Assembly: GCA_003695455.1 (NCBI GenBank)
Contig: RFJF01000731.1
Coordinates: forward strand, 1 to 7,215
Reading direction: 5' to 3'
DNA from: Chloroflexota bacterium
GTDB lineage: Bacteria > Chloroflexota > Anaerolineae > 4572-78 > J111
Length of the DNA: 7,215 nt
Position 1 is the first letter of the stretch; each line of letters opens with the position of its first letter. Below, one piece after another: positions 1 through 6,304 of the stretch. Below the pieces are notes generated by a model that was given only the letters and a program-made list of their open reading frames with translations, did no database searches and had not been told where the DNA came from. A program made the position numbers and the translations under genes.

Positions 1-14
1 ACGTAATTTTACGT
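1..14. repeat. Short inverted repeat at window edge
   Basis: The arms ACGTAA (1-6) and TTACGT (9-14) are perfect reverse complements separated by TT. The spacing is too tight for a stable hairpin loop, so this is more likely part of the adjoining low-complexity repeat block than a terminator. It touches the window edge and may continue upstream. Confidence 0.5.
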
Positions 15-38
15 TTTACGCATTACGTTTTATGGATT
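11..38. repeat. Heptamer tandem repeat, ACGTTTT-like
   Basis: Four consecutive 7-bp units are visible: ACGTTTT, ACGCATT, ACGTTTT and ATGGATT. Units 1 and 3 are identical and the others are degenerate. The block lies in gene-free DNA beyond the 3' end of the transporter operon. It resembles the short tandemly repeated heptamers known from cyanobacteria and other large bacterial genomes. No function is evident, and no transcription terminator with a stem and T-tract is visible in bases 1-137. Confidence 0.65.
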
Positions 39-86
39 GCAACGTTACTGCCTGAAATACGGTGGAACCACAATTCCTTGTTTCTT

Positions 87-114
87 AGCAATGACGAGCT
101 ACGAACTACGATTG
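87..114. repeat. Heptamer tandem repeat, ACGARCT-like
   Basis: 7-bp phased units run AGCAATG, ACGAGCT, ACGAACT, ACGATTG. The two central units differ at one base and the outer ones are decayed. The unit differs from the 11-38 block but has the same length and the same leading ACG, which suggests the same amplification process acting on different seeds. Confidence 0.55.
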
Positions 115-119
115 AAACT

Positions 120-164
120 CTACAAACTCTACAAACTCTACAAACTCCACGCACTCCACAAACT
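120..164. repeat. 9-bp tandem repeat overlapping the kinase stop codon
   Basis: Five head-to-tail 9-bp units are present: CTACAAACT three times, then CCACGCACT and CCACAAACT. On the minus strand the unit is AGTTTGTRG, which is in frame with the kinase. It encodes Ser-Leu-Trp, Ser-Ala-Trp, then Ser-Leu-stop, because the third position of the triplet set changes from TGG to TAG. The array therefore supplies the last eight codons of the kinase and then continues into non-coding DNA. Confidence 0.85.
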
Positions 165-1034
165 CTGTAGCAGTGCCTGTGCCGCAGAAACCGGGCCGCG
201 CCACGGGCCGGGTGTTTCCTGTTTGAGCGTGGTCACGGCTCCGGCCCACTGCGCCGCTTCTTCCGGCGAGTGGGTGAGCCGCCGGGTGAGGTAGGTGGCA
301 AAACAGGTGTCGCCGCGGCCGGTGCGCCCCGCCAGCGAGCGCGGGGTAAACGGGCCGTGGTAAAATTTGCCGCCGGCAAACACCGTCACCCCGGACGACT
401 GGGTGAGCACAATTTCGCGGGGGCCAAATTGGGCCAGCCGGCGGGCGGCGGCCTGCAAATCGGTCAGGCCGGTCAGCATTTCAGCCTCGGCGCGGTCTAC
501 TTTGAGCCAGGTTACGTGGCGCAGACCTTCTTCCATATCGGCCCACGGTTGGAACACCAGATTACGGCCCTGCGGCACGCGCACAAATCCCTGAATATCC
601 AGCGCCACCGGGCCGCGCCGGGCCAGCAGTTTGAGCAGCGGCAGGTCAACCTCGCCGGCAATAATGGGGGTGATGGCGTAAATTTTGGCCGGCACATCCG
701 GCAGGTCTGCGGCGCGGATTGGGCCGGCAAAGTTGATGAGTTTGCACTCGCGCCGTTCCATATCGGCAGAGTTGTACCGGTTTTCGATGCCGGAGGTGGC
801 GCCGGCATCGGCGGCAAACACGCGGATGCCCAGCGCTTCCAGCTCGGCCAGCCGGGGGAAGTCATCGCGGTGGAGGCGGGTTACAATGCCTACTTCGGCG
901 CCCAGCCGGCGGGCGGCCACGCTGCCAAAATAGACGCCGCCGCCGTTGAACCATTCGGCCCGGCCGTCAACGGCCACAATGTCGCGGGCAAAGTGGCCCA
1001 GCATCAGCAAGTCGAGGGGATTGGCAGCGACCAT
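138..1034 (-). CDS. PfkB-family carbohydrate kinase
   Basis: Cytoplasmic ATP-dependent sugar or polyol kinase of the ribokinase/PfkB fold, 298 residues, a normal family length. Visible motifs are the N-terminal glycine-rich substrate-side segment FNGGGVYFGSVAARRLG (29-45), a K178-x-D-R-A-E183 version of the NxxE metal motif, and the signature TGRGDTCFA (238-246), where D242 is the predicted catalytic base. The anion-hole sequence is GRGD instead of the usual GAGD. The stretch around ALDIQGFVRV (144-153) resembles, from memory, the myo-inositol-kinase-like subclade of PfkB proteins, so inositol or a related polyol is a possible substrate; this is weak evidence. The ATG directly follows the ATPase stop (TAA-ATG, zero spacing) with no clear Shine-Dalgarno sequence, so translational coupling is likely. 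The C-terminus SLWSAWSL is encoded by the 9-bp tandem repeat and is probably not part of the ancestral protein. Substrate unknown. Confidence 0.93.
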   Translation of the reverse strand: MVAANPLDLLMLGHFARDIVAVDGRAEWFNGGGVYFGSVAARRLGAEVGIVTRLHRDDFPRLAELEALGIRVFAADAGATSGIENRYNSADMERRECKLINFAGPIRAADLPDVPAKIYAITPIIAGEVDLPLLKLLARRGPVALDIQGFVRVPQGRNLVFQPWADMEEGLRHVTWLKVDRAEAEMLTGLTDLQAAARRLAQFGPREIVLTQSSGVTVFAGGKFYHGPFTPRSLAGRTGRGDTCFATYLTRRLTHSPEEAAQWAGAVTTLKQETPGPWRGPVSAAQALLQSLWSAWSL

Positions 1035-2117
<1,083 letters not shown>

Positions 2118-2121
2118 AGAA

Positions 2122-2127
2122 TCCTCC
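2122..2127 (-). promoter_or_regulatory. Ribosome binding site of the ATPase gene
   Basis: GGAGGA on the minus strand lies 4 bases before the GTG at 2117. It sits within the 14-base gap after the permease stop and fixes a non-ATG start. Confidence 0.8.
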
Positions 2128-2131
2128 GGAA

Positions 2132-4564
2132 TTACAGGTCAAGGTCAATCCGCTGGCCACTGCTGCCCAGCGTGCGGTTGAGAATAAAGTAGGTCAGCCC
2201 GATGCCAATCAGCACAATCACAATCAGCACGGTTGAGTAGGCGGCGGCCACGCTCAACCCCCGGCGTTCCACCGAATCGAGAATTTCAAGGGTGAGAATG
2301 CGCCATTTGCCGGTAGATAGAAAAATAATGGCCGACAGGCTGGTCATGTGGCGGGCAAAGCTGAAAATCAGCCCGGCAATGAAGGCCGGCAAAATCAGCG
2401 GCAGGGTGATGCGGCGGAAGGTGTACTGGGCGTCGGCGCCCAGGTTTGCCGAAGCCTCTTCGATGGAGGCATCAATTTGTTGCAACGCGGCCACACCGGC
2501 CCGCACCGAGGCCGGCAAACTGCGCACGGCGTAGGCAAAAATAATGATGTAGGCCGTGCCCACCAGCGCCATCGGTTTGCCTTCCATTGAGAGCGCGGCG
2601 CAAACCACCAGCATCAGCGCCGCTACCGGCAGTTTGGCTTTTTTGCCGATGTGGGCCATCAAAAAAATGGTGATGGTCATAAATGTCAGGCCCATCAGCG
2701 CGTTGGGCAGTTGAAAAAACACGCCCAACTGGTCGGCGATGCTGCTGACCACTTTGGGCCACTGCTGGCCCGGCAGGGTGCGGCTCCAGATGAAGAGCGC
2801 CCTGAACTGCGTGCCCAAAAAATTGTACAGGGCCATGTACGCGGTTATCGCCAGAAACGGGCCGGCAACCAGCCACCGTTTTTTGGCCGATTCCGCGCCC
2901 CACCAGCCAATGCCGGCCACAATCAGGGTTAGCGCCGCCAGTAAATAGTACCACTCGGCGTAACTGAGAAACGCGCCGGAACCGGCTCCGCCGGGCAGGC
3001 CGGCCAACCCCAGCCCGATAATTGTTCCGCCGGCAAATAATATCAGCCGGGTGAGTAGAGATTTGCTGCCGGTAGAAGTTAAATACAGCGCCAGCACGGT
3101 GTACACAATCACCCAGGCCCACCACGGCGGCTGAATAAAGGCAATGATGTAACCGATGCCCAAAATGATGCCCGGCACCGCGCCACCCATATTTGAAAAC
3201 AGGTCGAGCGCCTCTTTGCCGGAAAATGTTTTGCGGATGGTCATAAAGGCAATCAACATGCCCATCAGCCCGGCCAGCGGCGTGGCTACCACCGACAGAA
3301 ATGTGGTGTCAATGATGGCCTCAAGCCCCTGATTGAACACAATCCGGTAGTGCTGAAAATCAATGGAGTAATCCACACCCCACAGCCGGGTAATCGAGCC
3401 GCCCAGAATTGAGGCGTACAGGGCAACAATCAGCACCAGCGTCAGCGAACTGGCCGCAATAAATGACCAGCGAATGGCCGGTTCCTTGACCAGCAGTTGG
3501 CCGCCGGTCGGCTTGCCGGTAACAGAAATGTAGGAGCGTTTTTTGACAATGTAATTTTGCACCAGAAACAGTGTGACCGTGGGGATGAGCAGCACCAGCG
3601 ACAGCGCCGCCCCTTTTTGCTGGTTGAATTCGCCGTTGATAGCCAGAAATATTTCCGATGACAGCACGGTGGCGTTGCCACCCAGCAGCAGCGGGTTGCC
3701 CAAATCGGCCAGCGATTCCACAAACAACAGCAGAAACGAGCCGGCCAGCCCCGGAATGAGCAGCGGCATGGTAATGGTCCGGAAAATGTGAAACTTGCTG
3801 GCCCCCATGCTCAGCGCTGCCTCTTCTGTGGCGGGGTCCAGCCGTTCCAGCATAGCCCGGATAATCAGGTACGGAATGGAGAAAAAGGTGACGGTCTGCA
3901 CAAAAACCAGCCCGTCCAGCCCATAAATATCGTTGACGCCCACCGTAAAATCAATGCCCAGAATTTGTTTGGTAATCAATCCGTTGCGGCCAAACAGCAA
4001 AATGCTGGCAATGGCAATGGCAAACGGCGGCGAAATGGTGGGCAGCAGCGCAAACACGTGGAACACGCGCGGAAAGGGAATCTGGCAGCGCACGGCAGTG
4101 TAGGCAAAAATAAAGCCCAGCAGGGTGCCGTAAAATGCGCTTTGCAGTCCCATCAACATGGTGTTGCTCAACACAAGTCGGGCGTGGGTGCTGTATTGGG
4201 GGTCAAAGTAGCGGTAAAAATAATCCAGGTTGATTTGTGAAACCGTGGTTTGTAAATAATAAGCATAATATTGCAGGGTAAGCACATTGGGCACGGCCTG
4301 CTCGCTGCCGGGCGTGGCGGCAACAAAAAAGCCCTGCACTATAACCCGGGCAATGGGCAAAATAATAAAGAGAAAAATGAAAATGCTGGCGATGAGCAGC
4401 CCCACCATCAGCACGTTATCCTGCGCAATCAGCCGGAATTCGTTGATGCGCCGCACTATATTTTGTTGAAACGATGCTTTTTGAGCCTGTCTGAGTTGGC
4501 CTGCTTGTTGCATAGTGACTCGCTGGGGTAAAATTTGGGAAACCCCAGGCACAATCACCCTCAT
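2132..4564 (-). CDS. ABC transporter permease, fused two-domain (FbpB/AfuB-like) with insertion
   Basis: Inner-membrane channel subunit made of two fused permease domains, 810 residues. Both cytoplasmic EAA loops that dock on the ATPase are present: EEAALSMGASKFHIFRTITM (247-266) followed by PLLIPG, and EEASANLGADAQYTFRRITL (702-721) followed by PLILPA. Domain 1 spans roughly residues 50-345 and domain 2 roughly 365-800, each with multiple hydrophobic segments. In domain 2, the usually short stretch between GAVPGIILGIGYIIAF (461-476) and the GTAYIIIFAYAVRSLP segment (669-684) is expanded to about 190 residues containing roughly five or six hydrophobic segments, which explains the size. Start choice is uncertain. 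ATG 4564 has GGGGGA 8 bases upstream but its A lies in a hairpin stem. ATG 4513 (MQQAGQ...) has only a weak GAG. Neither choice changes the membrane domains. Partner of the flanking binding protein and ATPase. Confidence 0.94.
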   Translation of the reverse strand: MRVIVPGVSQILPQRVTMQQAGQLRQAQKASFQQNIVRRINEFRLIAQDNVLMVGLLIASIFIFLFIILPIARVIVQGFFVAATPGSEQAVPNVLTLQYYAYYLQTTVSQINLDYFYRYFDPQYSTHARLVLSNTMLMGLQSAFYGTLLGFIFAYTAVRCQIPFPRVFHVFALLPTISPPFAIAIASILLFGRNGLITKQILGIDFTVGVNDIYGLDGLVFVQTVTFFSIPYLIIRAMLERLDPATEEAALSMGASKFHIFRTITMPLLIPGLAGSFLLLFVESLADLGNPLLLGGNATVLSSEIFLAINGEFNQQKGAALSLVLLIPTVTLFLVQNYIVKKRSYISVTGKPTGGQLLVKEPAIRWSFIAASSLTLVLIVALYASILGGSITRLWGVDYSIDFQHYRIVFNQGLEAIIDTTFLSVVATPLAGLMGMLIAFMTIRKTFSGKEALDLFSNMGGAVPGIILGIGYIIAFIQPPWWAWVIVYTVLALYLTSTGSKSLLTRLILFAGGTIIGLGLAGLPGGAGSGAFLSYAEWYYLLAALTLIVAGIGWWGAESAKKRWLVAGPFLAITAYMALYNFLGTQFRALFIWSRTLPGQQWPKVVSSIADQLGVFFQLPNALMGLTFMTITIFLMAHIGKKAKLPVAALMLVVCAALSMEGKPMALVGTAYIIIFAYAVRSLPASVRAGVAALQQIDASIEEASANLGADAQYTFRRITLPLILPAFIAGLIFSFARHMTSLSAIIFLSTGKWRILTLEILDSVERRGLSVAAAYSTVLIVIVLIGIGLTYFILNRTLGSSGQRIDLDL

Positions 4565-4573
4565 GCCTGGGGT
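4523..4573 (-). promoter_or_regulatory. Competing hairpins at the binding protein/permease junction
   Basis: ACCCCAGGCA (4573-4564 on the minus strand) pairs perfectly over 10 bp with TGCCTGGGGT (4551-4542), with a 12-base loop. The CTGGGGT of that second arm (4548-4542) can instead pair with a third copy, ACCCCAG (4529-4523), as a 7-bp stem, again with a 12-base loop. The first stem touches the upstream ATG (4564) and the second ends 9 bases before the alternative ATG (4513). No clean T-tract follows, so it is not a strong intrinsic terminator. Likely roles are stabilising the binding-protein mRNA end or tuning permease translation. Confidence 0.65.
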
Positions 4574-4609
4574 CCCCCGATTATTGGCTATTTGATTGGA
4601 ATTAATCCG

Positions 4610-5914
4610 TTACTGTTTGAGGTTTTCGGCGTTGGCAATTTCATTGGTAAAGCGGTCAATGATGTCTTTCTTGTTGCTGCCGCAGAATTCAAAATCGTAA
4701 TCAATCAGCTTTACATCCAGCAGTTCAGGTTTGGAGGGTTCTGCGCCGATAACGGTGGGGGCCTGGTAGGCGCTGTATTTGGGGCCAAGTTCCTGCGCCG
4801 CCGGGGTCAGCGCCCAGTCAATCCACAATTTGGCCAGGTCCGGATGCTTGGCGCCTTTGATGAGCGCCGTACCGCCGATTTCGTAGCCGGTGCCTTCGCT
4901 GGGGAAGGTCAGCTTCAGGGGCAGCCCTTTTTCTATCTGGGCCACAATATCGTGCGAGAAAACAATGGCCACGGCGGCTTCACCGGCGCCCACAAAGCGG
5001 GCCGGGGCGGAGCCGCTCTTGGTAAATTGCAGCACGTTGGCAGCCAGCGCCCGTTCGTAATCCCAGGCTTCTTCACCTTTCAACTGAATGTTGGTGCACA
5101 GGTGGGTGTAGCTGGTGCCGGAGCTGGAGGGGTGGGCCACCAGAATCTGGCCTTTCCACTGCGGTTCAATCAACTCGGCCCAACTGGTAGGCGCCTGCAC
5201 TTCCGGATGTTCGGCCAGGTAGTTGGTGTTGGTGGCAAAGCCCAGCGAGCCGACGTAAATGCCAAACCAACTGTTGTCATCGGCTTTCATCAGGTTGGGG
5301 TCGCGCAGGTTGACGGCGTTGGGGCTGTCGTACGGTTCCAGCAGCCCTTCTTTGGCGGCGGCAATGTAGCTGTCAACCGGGCCGCCCCACCACACATCAA
5401 ACTGCGGGTCGCTGGCTTCGTTGCGCAGGCGGGTCAGCGATTCACCGCTGGACATCCGCACCCAATTGATGATGATGCCGGGGTAGAGTTTGTTGAACTC
5501 AAAGACCATGCCTTCGCACCATTCCAGGTCTACCACGCACAGCAGGTTCAATTCGCCCGTAATGTCCGCCGAGCCTTCTACCGAGGCGGCGGCGCGTTCG
5601 GCGGCAAACTGTTCCAGCAGGGCTGCGGCTTCGCTTTCATCCGGAATCCACAGTTTTTGCCCCACTTCAATGATGTTGGGGTCGGGGATGACGGCAAAGC
5701 TGTCATCCTCTGCGGCTTTGGCCTGTGTGGCTTTCCAGATGACGGGCCAGGCCAGCACGTCGCCGTAGTTTTTCTCGGCCAGCTTGCTCAGCCAGTCATC
5801 GGCCTGAACGGTGTATTCCTGCCCGGTTTGCTGGGGCGGAGCCGCGTAAGCCACGCCCAGCATGGTGGCAAACAGCAGCGATACCAAAAACACAACATGT
5901 AGAACTTTTTTCAC
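4610..5914 (-). CDS. LysM-fused extracellular solute-binding protein (AfuA/FbpA-like)
   Basis: Secreted ligand receptor of the importer, 434 residues. Residues 1-24 are a Sec signal peptide (KK, then a hydrophobic core, likely cleavage after AYA). There is no lipobox cysteine, so it is not a lipoprotein. Residues about 33-91, from EYTVQADDWLSKLAEKNYGD to EVGQKLWIP, look like a LysM peptidoglycan-binding module with a longer middle. An Ala/Glu-rich linker (92-118) joins it to a periplasmic-binding fold (about 119-430). That fold has the features of the iron/2-aminoethylphosphonate/sugar-phosphate family: DVWWGGPVDS, NSWFGIYVGSLGFATN, PSSSGTSY, YEIGGTALIKGAKHPDLAKL. No YY pair typical of ferric-binding proteins is present. 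H321, D322 and E345 match, from memory, the His-Asp...Glu ligand residues of AfuA in spacing, suggesting a phosphorylated or plain sugar. Start is GTG with AAGGAGGA 6 bases upstream. First gene of the operon. Confidence 0.94.
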   Translation of the reverse strand: MKKVLHVVFLVSLLFATMLGVAYAAPPQQTGQEYTVQADDWLSKLAEKNYGDVLAWPVIWKATQAKAAEDDSFAVIPDPNIIEVGQKLWIPDESEAAALLEQFAAERAAASVEGSADITGELNLLCVVDLEWCEGMVFEFNKLYPGIIINWVRMSSGESLTRLRNEASDPQFDVWWGGPVDSYIAAAKEGLLEPYDSPNAVNLRDPNLMKADDNSWFGIYVGSLGFATNTNYLAEHPEVQAPTSWAELIEPQWKGQILVAHPSSSGTSYTHLCTNIQLKGEEAWDYERALAANVLQFTKSGSAPARFVGAGEAAVAIVFSHDIVAQIEKGLPLKLTFPSEGTGYEIGGTALIKGAKHPDLAKLWIDWALTPAAQELGPKYSAYQAPTVIGAEPSKPELLDVKLIDYDFEFCGSNKKDIIDRFTNEIANAENLKQ

Positions 5915-5920
5915 TGAAAA

Positions 5921-5928
5921 TCCTCCTT
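5921..5928 (-). promoter_or_regulatory. Strong ribosome binding site of the binding-protein gene
   Basis: AAGGAGGA on the minus strand lies 6 bases before the GTG at 5914. It is the strongest Shine-Dalgarno match in the window. It decides the start and fits the usual high expression of binding proteins. Confidence 0.88.
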
Positions 5929-5943
5929 AAAAATTTAACCAAA

Positions 5944-5959
5944 CACAAAATATTTTGTG
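5944..5959. repeat. Perfect 16-bp palindrome in the operon leader
   Basis: CACAAAATATTTTGTG is its own reverse complement. It is flanked by AAA on the left and GGTGTTT on the right, so AAACAC (5941-5946) can alternatively pair with GTGTTT (5961-5966). It lies 15 bases upstream of the Shine-Dalgarno sequence. It could be a dimeric-regulator operator or an RNA hairpin next to the ribosome binding site. The sequence does not match an operator I can name. Confidence 0.6.
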
Positions 5960-6104
5960 GGTGTTTGTAAACGAGAGAACTTTGCAACGGTTCTGCAGCT
6001 GACGGATTGGGTTTTTACTGACGCGGCCATGCATTTGGCACAACTTCCCGGCTGGCGTTGAAATTTGGGAGAAAAATGGATGTTCTCAGAGCTCCGTTGC
6101 TCGC

Positions 6105-6120
6105 GGTGATGTTAATCACC
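6105..6120. repeat. Small inverted repeat near the operon transcription start
   Basis: The arms GGTGAT (6105-6110) and ATCACC (6115-6120) are perfect complements around GTTA. The site falls about 35-50 bases downstream of the predicted operon transcription start. It could be a leader hairpin or an operator. Confidence 0.45.
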
Positions 6121-6161
6121 AGATTTTGTGGCTGAAGATTACCCTATTTTGGGGTGGCTCT

Positions 6162-6190
6162 AAGATAACACGCCCTCAATTTTTTGTCAA
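6162..6190 (-). promoter_or_regulatory. Sigma70-type promoter of the transporter operon
   Basis: On the minus strand a consensus -35 TTGACA (6190-6185) is followed, after exactly 17 bases, by TATCTT (6167-6162), a 4 of 6 match to the -10 consensus. Transcription would start near 6155, giving a leader of about 240 bases to the GTG at 5914. The -35 box lies inside the adjacent direct-repeat block, so a protein bound to those repeats should affect polymerase access. Confidence 0.7.
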
Positions 6191-6226
6191 TGTTAACCGC
6201 TTGTCAAATTATTGTTAACCGTTGTC
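6184..6226. promoter_or_regulatory. Direct-repeat block, candidate operator
   Basis: TGTTAACCG occurs at 6191-6199 and 6213-6221, a period of 22 bp (about two helical turns). TTGTCAA occurs at 6184-6190 and 6201-6207, with a third partial TTGTC at 6222-6226. The composite unit TTGTCAA-(spacer)-TGTTAACCG is thus present twice. It overlaps the -35 of the leftward operon and lies about 40-80 bases upstream of the rightward -10, a placement suited to co-regulating both genes. No regulator gene is inside the window. Confidence 0.6.
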
Positions 6227-6267
6227 TGCGGATTTGCCGCGTATTTCTAAAAATGCGGGCACGGCTC

Positions 6268-6273
6268 TATAAT
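6268..6273 (+). promoter_or_regulatory. Predicted -10 box of the MFS gene
   Basis: A consensus TATAAT lies 31 bases upstream of the MFS ATG. The expected -35 region is poor (TTTCTA at 6244-6249 with an 18-base spacer is the best I see), so this promoter may need an activator. Confidence 0.55.
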
Positions 6274-6293
6274 TTTTAAGATTTGTCCAACCC

Positions 6294-6300
6294 AAAGGTG
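6294..6300 (+). promoter_or_regulatory. Ribosome binding site of the MFS gene
   Basis: AAAGGTG ends 4 bases before the ATG at 6305 and supports that start. Confidence 0.65.
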
Positions 6301-6304
6301 ACCT

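Larger units (their letters stand above)
5915..6304. other. Divergent intergenic regulatory region
   Basis: A 390-bp AT-richer gap lies between the leftward transporter operon and the rightward MFS gene. It holds the operon promoter (6162-6190), a direct-repeat block (6184-6226), a -10 box for the MFS gene (6268-6273), and an operon leader of roughly 240 bases. The leader carries a 16-bp palindrome near its 3' end and a 6-bp-stem hairpin near its 5' end. I recognise no tRNA, known riboswitch or convincing small gene here. Confidence 0.7.

Noticed and set aside
39..86. Possible terminator downstream of the operon
   Set aside because: Only a 4-bp arm pair (GGAA...TTCC) is present, without a T-tract on the minus strand. 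This is too weak to call.
1..137. CRISPR array
   Set aside because: The repeat units are 7 and 9 bp and directly tandem. There are no 24-37 bp repeats with spacers and no cas genes.
37..294. 85-codon plus-strand frame with LYK repeats
   Set aside because: The repeats are just the reverse translation of the 9-bp tandem DNA array. There is no ribosome binding site and it overlaps the kinase end.
2472..3125. 217-codon minus-strand frame in another phase within the permease insertion
   Set aside because: I considered whether the insertion might hide a frameshift or nested gene. The main frame stays open with hydrophobic helices throughout, and this frame is His/Arg/Gly-rich without recognisable structure.
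4535..5902. 455-codon open frame on the plus strand opposite the binding-protein gene
   Set aside because: It is antisense to an unmistakable signal peptide/LysM/binding-protein gene. Its translation is Gly/Gln/Phe-rich without family features, as expected for a shadow frame in GC-rich DNA.
5796..5987. Possible small upstream gene in the operon leader
   Set aside because: It would start at TTG without a Shine-Dalgarno sequence and overlaps the binding-protein coding region out of frame.
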